64,000 nucleotides of DNA from Scytalidium lignicola (taxonomy: Eukaryota > Ascomycota > Leotiomycetes): NCBI GenBank assembly GCA_002812745.2, contig NCSJ02000113.1:1-64000 (forward strand), given 5' to 3'. The notes beneath the pieces were generated by a model. It saw only the letters and a list, made by a program, of their open reading frames with translations, searched no databases and was not told where the DNA came from. The position numbers and the translations under genes were made by a program. Of this stretch, positions 35,756 to 47,095 are shown one piece after another (the first letter of the stretch is position 1; the number at the start of each line of letters is the position of its first letter).

Positions 35756-37087
35756 GGGAAGAGGTACTGAGGAGGAGTCTTTGTGCTTTACCGCGAAATG
35801 CATGAAACATCTCGCAATCCAAGTGGCCACCCCGTTTTTATATCTTCAAGATTCTTAGGACGTTAATTCGTCTCGGACTTGATAAACAGACTTCTTATGC
35901 GTTGTTTCCGTTTTACTGTCCCTGTATTCTACCACTTCCTCCTAAGTTCATTCGAATTATTTTTGATACGGTCATCTTCAGGTCTCATTTATTTTTGTTT
36001 GATGCACGATCAATTCTCACTATTGAACCTCTTCCCAAGTTCCGACATAGTCACTCACAATGGAGTTAAGACTCTCAATCGGTGTATCTCTGTCGAGCTT
36101 ATGTCTCTATTGTGTCGAGATTTTGATACCTTTACCATCACCTTCAATACCACATTAAGCAGCTGTTCTAAGATACTCAAGTCAACACGAGCCACAGACC
36201 ATCGGAGAAGCATCTAGGAGCAGATGTGCGTTAAATTTGGTTGGAGACCTTCATAGATAAGCAGGAGTATCTGTTCGTCTACCAGCGATGTATCCGTATC
36301 CGTGTGCCAATTTCAGCCTGAGCTCGCTTTTACCAAGCTTCCTCCTCGCAACCCGACTTAAAGCTCGGAACTGTAACGCGCGAACTTTTCAGCAGACATA
36401 CAAGATACAAGTATTTACCTGAACAACGAGGGGGGCTGCGGTACTTTACGGCACTTGTCAGCCACTTCTTTATTATCCGAAAACAAGCTTTCAACGAGGT
36501 CGTAAGAGTCATTGACTTCTACTAGCAATGCATTTTGGGGGTAAATTGCGACTGATGTCGACCTCAAATTATGCCATAATATCAACACGGCATGGATCCT
36601 GTGATCAAGGTTATGATTTGGTGGATAAAGATACGATGAGGCGGAAGGCGGGCCTGAGCTGTTTTAGCCGGCTTGTCAAATATATCGAAAACAATGTGGT
36701 ATATAACCAATCCTTAAATGACTCAACACACCCAGGTAATGAGATCATATGCTCACCGATAATATATTAAAGATCTACACTATCTAAATAGCTGCCAATT
36801 GTGGAATTGAAATCTGGGGTTCCGACGCCGCTTGAAGAAGCTTGCTGAGTGGCTGTGGAATATAGAAGGTTCAGATAAGGTAAGATCATCATAGTAGGAA
36901 TATAGACTGTTAAGAGTATGAGTGCTTTATGGCCTCATTCCGCTTTTACCGATGGGCCGTCTCTCCGAAGATGAACTTCTCGAGTAAGGCTCATCAGCAG
37001 CATATAAAGGAAAGTTTGTTTCCTCTCTGTAGATTAAACCAGTTCTTCTCTCTCCAGTTCGATTATCTCAAGCTTCATTCTATCATC
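35756..37087. other. Gene-free spacer before the LPMO gene
   Basis: The first part is the 3' UTR of HP1. No domain-bearing frame was found in either strand; the frame at 35879-36217 and the minus frame at 36330-36512 look like chance. The last 150 bp are the LPMO promoter and leader. Confidence 0.55.
37002..37007 (+). promoter_or_regulatory. TATA box candidate of the LPMO gene
   Basis: TATAAA lies 81 bp before the LPMO start codon, followed by a pyrimidine-rich leader. This distance is usual for inducible fungal genes; no mapped transcription start is available. Confidence 0.5.
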
Positions 37088-37904
37088 ATGAAGTTCACTA
37101 TTTCGCTCCTTGCTCTAGCTGTAGGAGCTCAAGCTCATTACACCTTTCCTGCCCTGATCTACAGCGGGACGACAACTACACCATGGGAATATGTTCGCCA
37201 ATGGGTTGGCTACTACACCTACGATCCTGTGACAGACGTGACCTCCGACGATATCAGATGCAACGTAGATCCGGCCTTTGCTTCAGGAACCTTATCTGTT
37301 ACCGCCGGATCAGTTCTCGGATTCACGGTTGACCCAGACATATATCATCCCGGACCTCTGCTTGCATATATGGCAAAGGTGCCATCTGGTTATACAGCAC
37401 AGAACTGGGATGGAACTGGGACCTATTGGTTCAAGATATTTGAGCAGGGTCCAGGAGGCCTTGGTACACAGGCCCTGACATGGCCATCCAATGGTATTAT
37501 GCCTACCAGTTATATCTCTTCGCCTCAATCAGATGTACTAACTAGGTCTCAAGGCGATACTACCGTCAGTTTTACTATTCCCGAATCAACACCAAATGGT
37601 GACTACCTCTTCCGTGTCGAACAGATTGCCCTCCATGTAGCGCAGAGTGTCGGTGGTGCTCAATTTTATCTCTCGTGCGGTCAGATTACCGTCACGGGTG
37701 GTGGCAGTGGCACCCCCGGGCCCCTGGTTGCTTTCCCAGGAGCATATTCGCCAACTGATCCTGGAATTCTGATCGACATCTATTATCCAGTTGTAAGTAC
37801 TCGAGAAAAGGCACAAATTCAGTTTAAAGGCATAGGTTGCTGATTTTGTCTTTCAATAGCCTACAAATTACACGCCCCCTGGCCCACCAGTATGGAGTGG
37901 TTAA
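37088..37904 (+). CDS. AA9 lytic polysaccharide monooxygenase (formerly GH61)
   Basis: Secreted copper enzyme that oxidatively cleaves cellulose or related glucans. Two exons, 37088-37792 and 37860-37904, give 249 residues. The signal peptide is MKFTISLLALAVGAQA, cleaved to expose His17, the first histidine of the copper brace. The second is His87 in YHPGPLLAYMAKV, and the axial tyrosine is Tyr194 in AQFYLSCGQI; His183 is the usual second-sphere histidine. The PVTDVTSDDIRCN segment and Cys58/Cys197 match the family disulfide. The frame extends upstream to 36929, but only the Met at 37088 gives a signal peptide and a mature N-terminal His. Without splicing the frame runs into unrelated sequence; the 67-nt intron supplies the Pro-rich end PPGPPVWSG. 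There is no cellulose-binding module, so it is a single-domain AA9. It indicates a plant-litter or plant-associated lifestyle. Confidence 0.95.
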
Positions 37905-38712
37905 AGGAACGAAGAAATATCGCCTTTTTTAAATAGGTGTTGAGGAACAAAGATTGCTATGAATTGATCAAATAAGGTGGAGGAGCAGTTATGGATAGGA
38001 GATGGTGCAATCGTGGATGATGCTGGTAATGATTTGCAAATAATTCTAAATAACACTCCTTCAAAATAGGTTTTTATTTATCTAAAGGATTTGCCCTCAT
38101 CATGTCCTCAGGCCAAACCCAAATCACAACTTCTTTGTCATTGACTAATAATTCGACCTTCTCGCACACTTATCCACAGTCATTGGATTTGAATATTGCC
38201 GTTCAGTTGTAATATCAATATTGTGAGTTGTGATTGAAAGCTTTAACAAGGCGGCACACGAAGATAATAACGTCCGCAGTACTAACCAGAAGGCGTATCC
38301 AATAGCAAAACGACGACAGCTAGTGATATGACCAATTAGACTTTAATATGGCATTGATCTCACTAAAAAAAAAACACCATTAGCTGTGATTCTAAGGTTT
38401 TCCTAGCAATAAATTCTAAAGTTCAACTCAGAAGAAGGGTGTTAGGTCAAATTCATAGGATGAAGTCATTTCTTTTCCAACTGGCTTTTCCTGCTAGTAT
38501 AAATAACCTGCGTCAACACTTGATCATAAATTTTAATCTTGACTGGACATCGTTGATTTCTCACTATTATAAACTTGGCTAGGTCAACCTCGAAACCAGT
38601 CCAAACTCATATCACTAAATTTAACCCAACTACTTCAACATCAACACAACCTTCAACTTACTCCGAACTCGTCAAACAGTTGAACAGTTGAACAGTCGAC
38701 CACGTTGCTATC
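37905..38712. other. AT-rich spacer with promoter of the CCCH-2EXR gene
   Basis: No coding frame is supported. TATAAATA at 38498-38505 and TATAAA near 38568 are candidate promoter elements of the following gene, whose leader is CA-rich (AACTC, AACAC repeats). Confidence 0.5.
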
Positions 38713-40272
38713 ATGGCATTATCATCTTCTCCATATCCAACTCCTTTGTGCGAAAATTTCCTAAATGGATTTTGTGCTAAGGAGACTTGTGCTTTCTCCC
38801 ATGATGTTGGACCTCATTTCAAGGAGATCTGGGACCAGCGCATCAACAATCACAATTCCGCAAAGATGAATCGCAAACCATATTCCAAGTCAATACGCCC
38901 ACGTCATCTTTGTTATAAATTCGTCTACTCTGGGGATTGCAGCCGACCAAATTGTCCATTGGAACATAACAAAGCCTTTCAAGTGGCATACAGAAAAGAC
39001 AAAAGCCTAGCTATATTGGATCCCGTTGGTGAAATCAACGCATTAATGGAGCGAGTTAAGGTTGAAACTGAAGCATCGCACACCAAGAAGAAAAAGCCAA
39101 AAATGAAGAAAAACAATAGACATGCCGCTGCTAAACCAAACCACGATTCACTAACAGAGATGGACTCCCTACCAACAACAGATGTCATTCAAACACTCAG
39201 TGAATGGGATCCTCCAGCAGTCATGACTGACTCACCTTTACATTTTCCCGTACTTTCAAAAGCACACATAGCATCTAACCCATATGGCTGGGACTCCTCT
39301 AGGTTACAAATCAAGCCCAATCTAAACGCCAAAAAGTCATATGTGGTTTCAGATGAAATGGTCACTTCCAGCGACTGGTGTATCAATACAACGACTGAGT
39401 GGCCTGTCGACCCCCTAGTTAAAGGCCCCCAAGCCGATGAACCGAATATATCTTCAGAAAGCTGCTTTTGTTTCACACTTGGTTCAGAGAGATGCGAAGC
39501 CCATAGGAGTTACGACCCAGAAACATGTGAAAAAGTTGCTGCCCATGTTCGATGCAGCCAACAACAAGGAGAGAAAATGTTGCTCAGACGGCCACCATCT
39601 AAAATGACAGAAAAATTTACTCTATTCAGCGAACTACCATACGAAATCAGACTACAAATCTGGGAGTACGCAGTGGAAGAGATGCTGAAAACCAAGTGGG
39701 AGCGGGTCAGAAAAGTATGCGTGGATAGAAACTCAAAGACCTGCAAACTGGTCTCTCACAGCCCTCTCCCCAGTCTCCTAGAAGCATGCCAGCTATCTCG
39801 AAAAGTCGCTCTGAAGATGTATAAAGTCGCCTTCGACACAAAGAAAGCCCGGAACAGGATCTACTTCAACTTCAAAACCGACATCCTCTTCATCTGCAAC
39901 GAGTCCTACGAAGACCTCCCCTGGATGGCACGAAACTTCTTCCCCCACGACTTCAGACGAATTGCCCGACTCCGACTGCCCTTGCGAGATCTCGTTCTCA
40001 TCAAAGACACGCGTGTGAGAGTCGATTTCTACCGTGCAGTGGCGCGCTTTTCCGGTCTCGTTGACCTCCGCCTTCTAGTCAGCAACAGCCCCGATAACGA
40101 GAAGTACTGGAATGAGAAGAAGCGGCTTGCGAGAGAGAAGGAGGTGAAGCAGGATCTCGATCTATACTGGATGGAACGATACAAGCGGAAGGGACCTGTT
40201 GTCCGGATTACTGCGATTAGGGCCGATACTGCTTGTGCTTGGGGCATTGACCGGTTGACCTATTATTGGTAA
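38713..40272 (+). CDS. Double CCCH zinc-finger protein with C-terminal 2EXR domain
   Basis: Single-exon gene of 519 residues. Two CCCH fingers sit at the N-terminus: C13-x7-C21-x4-C26-x3-H30 and C67-x8-C76-x4-C81-x3-H85; such fingers usually bind RNA. A Lys-rich segment (KKKKPKMKKNNR, about 117-128) may be a nuclear or nucleolar signal. The C-terminal half carries a 2EXR domain beginning FTLFSELPYEIRLQIWEYA at about residue 302, continuing through LLEACQLSRKVALKMYK and FKTDILFICNESYEDLPW. 2EXR is common in leotiomycetes and its function is unknown. The combination suggests an RNA-associated protein; the role is inference. No intron is needed and there is no signal peptide. The gene follows the LPMO in the same direction, but its own AT-rich promoter separates them. 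Confidence 0.9.
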   Translation: MALSSSPYPTPLCENFLNGFCAKETCAFSHDVGPHFKEIWDQRINNHNSAKMNRKPYSKSIRPRHLCYKFVYSGDCSRPNCPLEHNKAFQVAYRKDKSLAILDPVGEINALMERVKVETEASHTKKKKPKMKKNNRHAAAKPNHDSLTEMDSLPTTDVIQTLSEWDPPAVMTDSPLHFPVLSKAHIASNPYGWDSSRLQIKPNLNAKKSYVVSDEMVTSSDWCINTTTEWPVDPLVKGPQADEPNISSESCFCFTLGSERCEAHRSYDPETCEKVAAHVRCSQQQGEKMLLRRPPSKMTEKFTLFSELPYEIRLQIWEYAVEEMLKTKWERVRKVCVDRNSKTCKLVSHSPLPSLLEACQLSRKVALKMYKVAFDTKKARNRIYFNFKTDILFICNESYEDLPWMARNFFPHDFRRIARLRLPLRDLVLIKDTRVRVDFYRAVARFSGLVDLRLLVSNSPDNEKYWNEKKRLAREKEVKQDLDLYWMERYKRKGPVVRITAIRADTACAWGIDRLTYYW

Positions 40273-40663
40273 ATTGGTCTTGATTACGACTAATCTGCAA
40301 AAANAAAAATCGGACTCTGGAGATGACAGTTTTTTCATTTGAATTTTATTTTTAGGTTTTTTTGTCTTAGGCTTTTGCTTGGTTCTTTAGAAAAAAATGC
40401 TTTTAGGGACAAAAACATGGAACAAAGCCTAGAATTAGTTAGTTGAATATGGCGACTACAATAGTATACTAGGCAGTAATCAGTTAATTAATTAATGCAA
40501 AACTCCTTCTTCTTATTTTCCACACTCTATCATACAAAGTGATGAAATCTCTGAGCTTCTGAGCTTACTCTACTCTACAATACAGGCAGTATAAACTTAA
40601 ACTTGTAATATACAATAACAAAAAAAANGGCTGACATGTTGTACAAACAAACACATAAACCGT
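40273..40663. other. Convergent 3' spacer
   Basis: The 3' ends of the CCCH-2EXR gene and the alpha/beta-hydrolase-like gene face each other. The sequence is AT-rich with T runs and two N-flanked A runs; no gene is seen. Confidence 0.55.
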
Positions 40664-42096
40664 CTATTCATCCATCCACTCCCTAATAACCTCCTCCTCA
40701 CTCTTCNCACCACCACCAACCTCAACCAACCTAACCCTCCTCTCCACCTCCTCTCCAGCATCAAGATCCTCATCCCACAACACCCTCTCCTTGAGATCAT
40801 GTCTTAGAACACTCTTCCGCATTAGAGAAACCATCTCTTGCGCCTGTAGTACCGGCGTCGTGTATCCGATCTCGTCCTCCTCATTGCCAGCAACATCATC
40901 ATCATCGATACGACGTGGTTTGCGGGATTTGGGCTTTTTGGATACTGAAGTCGGTGCAGGAGAAGAAGGAGGAGGAGGAGCACTGATGAGGATCAGCGAT
41001 CGGGGAATTGTTAGTCTTGAGTTCCGAGGTGGGAAGCGGAGGTGTGAGCGGCGGGTTTTTGTGGGCTTGTATGCTTCTTTCGGGTGTTGAGTTTGTTCCT
41101 CCTCTTCTTCTTTTCCATCTTCTGGGTTGATTGTTGTTTTGTAGATTCTATCTTGGGTATTACTGGTGTCGGATTTGTCGCCTGGTGCTTGTGGCCATGT
41201 TGGGGGTACTTCCATACCTGGCGTCCTGAAGAAGAGGATTGGAGAGGCGAAAGCGTCGAAGCTGTGAGCTGGTGTTGAGAAGAGGGACTGTTTTAAGGAG
41301 TGGAGAGTGAAGGTCGTCCATGGTCTTGTTAGGTCTGCTTTGGGGAGAAGGTGGCTATCCTGATCGGGTATTGGGGCGTTAGGACTGGAAGAGGAGGTTG
41401 GTGATGAAGGTGGAATGCTGGAGGCGATTGGCGTCCAGTCGAAGATTGCATCTTTTGCTACGAGACCCAGAATGCGATTTTGTGGGCCGGAGATTGACTC
41501 TGTGAGGGCGAGAGATGTCGCTAAGCTGCCACCGAGGTGAGTGCCGTAGATGTAGAACTTGCGTACTGGTGATGCTGGAGTTGAATCTGTGATATTAGGG
41601 GGGAATAAAGAGGGCAACGATGCGGTCGTTAGGTACGTGTAGGCATGGAGAGTGTCATGAATTGGAGTTGGAAAGGGATGGTTGGTTGGAAGTGGATTGA
41701 AGTAGGAGGGGTTTTCTCGTCTGGTCCAGTGATTGAGCCATCGATAGTTAATTCTAGCCGTTCGAAAGGGGTTTAGGATCTCAGGGATCGCAGGAAGGTG
41801 CTGTGTAAGTTCTGGAGGGCCAGGAGGGAGGTATAGGACAAGAGGAGACGTTGGTGGTAGGTCAGTGTTGTATATACTACAGAATCAATGTCAGGGGAAG
41901 AAAAGGGGTAATAAGGCAAACGGAGAAGAACAATGGTTATGATTGGATAAAAACGGAGGATTTATAGATTTACAGTATCTTAATGAAGTAGGAGAGAGAG
42001 CATATCAGAATGTATTGTCGAGTCATAAGGTTTGTCCTTTAGTCTTCTGTAAAGGCCGACTATTTCGGTGTCTCTGCTACGCGAGCTAGGACTCAT
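40664..42096 (-). CDS. Alpha/beta-hydrolase-like protein, first exon unresolved
   Basis: The main exon is 41876-40664, preceded by a TTCTGTAG acceptor. It encodes SPLVLYLPPGPPEL, a typical first beta strand of this fold, then FYIYGTHLGGSLATSLALTE at the nucleophile elbow, where GTHLG has His in place of the usual Ser. A region with PWTTFTLHS and FDAFASPILFFRTPG follows, then a Ser/Pro-rich insert and the end EEVIREWMDE. The first exon is probably from ATG 42096 (MSPSSRSRDTEIVGLYRRL), running to a TAA at 41982-41980, but no GT donor lies before that stop and the main exon needs a phase-2 donor. So either a non-GT donor, an assembly error or a broken gene is possible. The N at 40706-40707 lies close to the C-terminus. 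Catalytic activity is doubtful given the missing Ser. Confidence is good for the fold, low for the 5' end. Confidence 0.6.
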
Positions 42097-42622
42097 TTTG
42101 AAAACCGACTCCAGCACATACACCAGAATCAAAGAACCAAACAGACGATACAGCCTGCAGTAACAACACATGAAAATAGAAAACTGAAGTGAAAATTAGG
42201 ACCTACTCAACAGTAATAGACCCCGACGAGCCGCAGTCTACAGTATGTGTTTCGACGTTTGCTTGCCCGACCCGTGATGTCGAGTACAGCCTTACGACCC
42301 CGGAGAATCTCCATATCTTAGATGAATGCTTGAAGCGACACAGCAACCGATGTCCATACAAGCATGTCGCGTGCTGCATGCTCTCTCAGTGGCGGTGTTG
42401 GGTTGATCAGGGAAATCTTTTCCAGAAGACACATGGGAAGAGTCTGGGACGAACGAAGTGGTGCCCGGAAAGGGAAGCGAGAAATACGGTACGCACATAC
42501 GAGAGATACGAAAAGGATAAACGTTTCTGCCCCATAATAATAATACGGTACGAACAGAAGAGGCTTGCACTTCGGGTTTACGAAGTTAGGTTCGCTCTTC
42601 AAATGGCAGCCTTCGCAATGGT

Positions 42623-42640
42623 TACTGTACAGTACTGTAC
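42623..42640. repeat. Palindromic TACTGTACAGTACTGTAC repeat
   Basis: Two TACTGTAC blocks joined by AGTAC give a self-complementary core. Similar copies lie at 43379-43395 and 43574-43589. Confidence 0.75.
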
Positions 42641-44740
42641 GAGTGTACGAATTACAGTTATGGCTGACAGCGCAGGCAGCCTTGTCCAAACGGAGCAGTG
42701 GGAGAGTAGCCGTCCAACGTTTGATGTTCACTGGTTATCAGAGAGATTACGCGTAACTTATTATTGAGGAAGGAAATGCGAAGTTGGTTCGGCGATCCGT
42801 TGAGCCAATGCTTGGTATTCTCCCCAGTTCGGAGCCGACGACGGACACAAGAGGTTGAGGAAGGTTTTCGTACTACAGTAGAGTACGTAATCGCACGCAG
42901 CGATCAGAAACATCTGCCCTTCCAGCGCCACGAGGCTGCAGAAGCCGAAACAGTGCTCAGTTCATGCTGGACCAAAGCAGTCGATATCGATTCTCCTAGT
43001 GGCTGTCTGTTTTCGGAAATAGGCTAATAAGAGATTTGGGGTTGTTTTTGGCGGATTCGAAGCAATTGTCAATGGTACCTTCAGCCCGGGGCAACTACGG
43101 GACAGCTGGTTGGCTGGATTAGGGGGCTGAAATAATAATGGGGAATATACCGCAGAGACGTCGCAGGAAATGTACCGCCAGCTGCGATGTGACGGTAAAG
43201 AGAAAGAGTGCATTGCGCAGTGCGCAACAGGGACCTCAGGGTTTTGATTCTGCGAATTGTTGCAGCAGAAGGACTGGATTCAATAATGCAGATACCGGTA
43301 TGTGCTTGGCGGGAAAGAGAACGCGTTTATCAATGCTGTGGGAATGCACACAAACTTGATGCAGCCATCCCTGGTTTTTACTGTACAGTACTGTATCTCT
43401 ACGGATGGTAATCTCTGCGGTACATGGGGCGGGCAAGGAAGGTGACAAGGCATGTCAATGGATCCGTCAACGTCAGCCACAAGATTCCATACTTGACAAT
43501 CGCAGTTGAGGAGCACCAAGGGAACCAAAGGAGAAGAGGAATCGTTGTCTCTCATGTCTCTCATATACAGTAAGTACAGTACAGTACTGCAAGTTACACC
43601 GCGCCATGATACCATTTTTGGATTGCAAGGGCCTCATACAGTAAGACTAACCATGGGGGAGATGCCGCTTGCAGGGAGTTGTAACAATGCCACTGCTTCG
43701 CCAAACCGTCAGATAAGCACAACTTAAGCTTGGATCGATCGTGCTGTACGGCACCAAAAGAAAAAAAANTCAAAAATAAAACAAATTAAAATTACAGTTA
43801 CTGCAAGTACTGGAATTGATACAGCTGTGGAAGAGCCTCCACCAGTTCGGGAGGCAGGTTAGAGTGCGGTCATGGCGCTGTGATGATGGAGACTCCCTTT
43901 CTTAAATGGCGACAGAGAGAATGAACCGCAGCCATGATGAATTGTCGACAGCATCGACGCTATCGATAAACGCCACTTGAGTCTGCGAGAAAAGAATAGA
44001 AAACCTGCCTCGGGATAATCTATTCTTTCGGCTCTGCCCATGACGGCGAGATGCGCGGTGCAACAGCGTTGCTCGTAGTTGTTCGAGTGAGAAAAGTACC
44101 GAGCCTCGGAGTGTAGCGAGAGCAAGTGGTGAGATGGGAACTTTACCTGGAACCTTTTTTGCACGGCACGGAAGCCTCAGCTCAAAATAGGATCTCAGGC
44201 AAGGGATATACTGTACTGTATTACCGAACAGTATTCATTCCTCCGTGCCGCCCCCCTTCGTACGTGGTGTCATCTCATATGGATGCAGGATGTAGGGACT
44301 CAGAAAAGAAGAGCAGAGCAGAGCAGAACTGAGCAAGAAAACAACCAGCCCAGGGGCCGGGACAAACCCAGGGGGAGCCACGCGCCCCAGCCCCGGTGGC
44401 TCGCCAGACCCTTCCTGCTGAAGCGACCGAAGGATTAAAGCAGTGATCAAGCACTCTGTGGGCGCATCTGTATCCGGCCTACCGCCTTCCTATCCAAGTT
44501 AGCGCCTGCGGCCCCACCCCTCCTGGCAATTGCCCGTCGTAGCGGGCGTGTGGCCTCAGGCAACTACTGGCGCCTGAATCCTTCGCGCGCCCCCCTCTTT
44601 GCTACGACGGTAATAGTGTTGTGTAGGCTGCCAGTTCTGCCCAGTCCAACCCCCGACCGCCCCAAATCCTGCCCATCCCCATCCCCTTTCGGTCTGTCCA
44701 TTCCGACGCCGATCAACGTCCTTCGTCCAACACTCATTTT

Positions 44741-44802
44741 CTTGCTTCCTTGCTCTTATTCCTCCTTTCCTCCACTCTCTCTCTCTCTCCTTCTCTCCTC
44801 AG
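44741..44802 (+). promoter_or_regulatory. Pyrimidine tract ending in CAG upstream of the GT32 gene
   Basis: About 60 bases of almost pure C and T end in CTCCTCAG at 44795-44802, roughly 445 bp before the start codon. CT blocks near transcription starts are usual for fungal housekeeping promoters; the terminal CAG also fits an acceptor of a 5' UTR intron. Neither can be decided from sequence alone. Confidence 0.4.
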
Positions 44803-45247
44803 ATCACGCACCGTTCGAGAGGAGCCCGATTCTTCGCTTCTAATCGTCTCTCCTTTTCCATTGTTTTATAGCCCTACCTACCTTTAATAATTCGCAATCG
44901 CCAAGGTCTCGTCCTCCACTCCTTTTTGTAGGTGAGCGTGGCGATGCAGCTATCGCGCAGCAACCCCCCCTAAAGAGGCTCATCGGAAGCTAACTATCCT
45001 GCAGAACACTAGCAACATCAGAACTCAGATAAAACACAACCACCCCGCTTGATCTATCAATACTCTCAACCATACATATTCTGCGACACTTGGTTAGACT
45101 GTTCATGGCACGAGTGGAAGTATAATACTGTTTGGTGCTGCCTTAGCTTGACTTGCCCTTGAACTTGGAGGTTTGGAGTGGGGCCTATATACTTTTCCCG
45201 CTTTCTTGGCTATCGTCAAACTCCAACGCATTGATTAGCTGCACACG

Positions 45248-47095
45248 ATGGCAAAGAAATCCGCCCTCAGAAATTGTTGGGGCGTGCTGCAGAGTGTGCT
45301 TGCCGCGGCTGTCGTCTATGGAATCCTCTACGTCTCCGTCCTCGTGATCCAGAGAGGCTCGCTGCCCAAATCCCCGGCCGAATTGATTAAAACTCCCGGT
45401 GCTAAATCGCCCTCTTCTCCCTCCGATGCTGCTGGAGATGGTGCTGCGACGGACATCCCACCATTTGTGAACGTCGAGAAGATCGATGTCAATGCCAATT
45501 GGTTTAACCGGCCAGAGAGTCTCGTCACCCCCAATGATGCTTATCTGGGAAAGCGGCCGCACATTGATACCGTAGCCAACATTTCCCGCTTGGTGAACGA
45601 GTGCAGGGGATCATACGAGCGTATCGAGAAGATGCCCTATGTCTTTGACTGCCTGAAGTACATGGCCGAAGGCGAGAAGGAATACTACTACCTCCCAGCC
45701 GAAGACGAGAGAGCCAGCGAACAGTCGCCCCAAAAAGCCGAATATCTGAATGCCGACGGCAAGGATAACACTCTGGATAAGTACCCTGCCTACAAATCTG
45801 CCTCGAAAACATCAATGGGAAAATGTAATGGCCCAATCGTCCCTTATCATGTCTACTGGACGGGCCCGGCGACGTGGCGAGTCGAGGCCTTCATCAAATC
45901 TTACTTCTACACGCAAAACCTTCCTTGCTCACACCTTTTCCTCTGGCTGGATGGCGACCGAGAACCTAATGCCATCGAGCGCATGTTAACTCACGACCCT
46001 CTGTTTGCGAAATTCCTCCCCTTCGTCGAGCGGGGAGATATTACCCTCAAGCTCTGGAAGTTTCCCTCCCGCATTCCTCTCCCAGCAGGTGACAACACGG
46101 ATGGACTTGGGTACTACAAGAATCCCGGAAAACCCAATGCCGCTGGCGAAGTGCTCGTAGCCGATGGACTCATTCGTGATACGCACGGTCAGGAATGGCT
46201 GGTCTTGACCGAGAAACAGATGACCTTTCTCCCAGTTGCCGTCTCGGATGCAGTCCGTTTCGTGGTCCTGCATCTCTACGGTGGCGCCTATTTCGACATG
46301 GACGTTCTCATGTTGCGAGATATGCGGCCATTTCTCATCGGTGAAGAGCATAATTTCGCCGAGCGCTGGGCTGCACATCCCTCTCCCGGAGACTATAACA
46401 CGGCTATAATGTCTCTCACGGCCAACTCTTCTCTCTCCTCCTACCTTCTCCGTGGCGGTGTTCGCATGGGCCTCAACTTCCATCCGCGTGTGATCGGTGT
46501 CATGGCCGTCAAAGACCACCGCAACCAGGAGTTCCACATGCTGGAGACAGCAGCATTTGACCCTATCTGGACCGAGTTCAACTGGGGCCGTCTGGGTCGA
46601 TGTACCGTTCCCTGCTTTAAAGATTACGGACAGGCCTTCAAGGGAAAGAATGCTTTCCCACACCATGACGAGTGGGAGAGTTATGATGGACCGGAGCTGA
46701 AACGTGCTTCCTCCAGTAGTCTAGCATCTCTTCTCTGGGGAAACAAGAGATCAATCTCATCTGGCGAGACAGAAGTACAGGGAGTCCAGGTCGCTGAACG
46801 CACTGGCGTCGAAAATCAGCCACCATTGACTCGCGAAACTCTAGCTAAGGCAGAATATAGGATTGAGGAAGACAAGTATCCCCCTACGAACCGGACCCTG
46901 GAGAATTTCTTTCGTGGTGCCTGGACCTACCATATCCACAACCAGTGGCTCAAGAACCCCGAGCCCTCGTCCTGGCTCAACGTCATTCAGCGAGCTCAGG
47001 ACGGTTTCTTCTCCGATGGGAGGACGAATCCATATGGCGAGAAGTGGAATGGACCTGCCCTTTCACGGTATGAGGTTAGCTGGGAGTTTATGTAA
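45248..47095 (+). CDS. GT32-type glycosyltransferase, Golgi type II membrane protein
   Basis: Single-exon gene of 615 residues, probably transferring a sugar to a glycan in the secretory pathway. A short cytosolic tail (MAKKSALRNC) is followed by one membrane helix at about 13-35 and a Ser/Pro/Ala-rich stem, the layout of Golgi glycosyltransferases. The catalytic part starts near residue 197 (IVPYHVYWTG) and carries the DXD motif Asp350-Met-Asp352 in LYGGAYFDMDVLMLRD, which binds the metal and nucleotide sugar in the Gly_transf_sug family (PF04488). FLWLDGDREP and a C-terminal RGAWTYHIHNQWLKNPEP are also family-like. Compared with yeast Och1-type enzymes it is longer and has an insert around 495-540. 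The donor and acceptor sugars are unknown. The sequence has no frame problems. The leader upstream is CT-rich. Confidence 0.88.
   Translation: MAKKSALRNCWGVLQSVLAAAVVYGILYVSVLVIQRGSLPKSPAELIKTPGAKSPSSPSDAAGDGAATDIPPFVNVEKIDVNANWFNRPESLVTPNDAYLGKRPHIDTVANISRLVNECRGSYERIEKMPYVFDCLKYMAEGEKEYYYLPAEDERASEQSPQKAEYLNADGKDNTLDKYPAYKSASKTSMGKCNGPIVPYHVYWTGPATWRVEAFIKSYFYTQNLPCSHLFLWLDGDREPNAIERMLTHDPLFAKFLPFVERGDITLKLWKFPSRIPLPAGDNTDGLGYYKNPGKPNAAGEVLVADGLIRDTHGQEWLVLTEKQMTFLPVAVSDAVRFVVLHLYGGAYFDMDVLMLRDMRPFLIGEEHNFAERWAAHPSPGDYNTAIMSLTANSSLSSYLLRGGVRMGLNFHPRVIGVMAVKDHRNQEFHMLETAAFDPIWTEFNWGRLGRCTVPCFKDYGQAFKGKNAFPHHDEWESYDGPELKRASSSSLASLLWGNKRSISSGETEVQGVQVAERTGVENQPPLTRETLAKAEYRIEEDKYPPTNRTLENFFRGAWTYHIHNQWLKNPEPSSWLNVIQRAQDGFFSDGRTNPYGEKWNGPALSRYEVSWEFM

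Larger units (their letters stand above)
42097..45247. other. 3.1-kb gene-free stretch with TGTAC repeats and CT-rich leader
   Basis: No supported gene. TGTAC/GTACA runs occur at 42623-42640, 43379-43395, 43574-43589 and 44209-44220. From about 44500 the strand becomes C/T-rich, as expected for the promoter and leader of the glycosyltransferase gene. Confidence 0.6.

Noticed and set aside
42189..43615. Several 70-190 codon frames on both strands
   Set aside because: Mutually overlapping, rich in Tyr/Val/Thr from TGTAC repeats, and with no domains.
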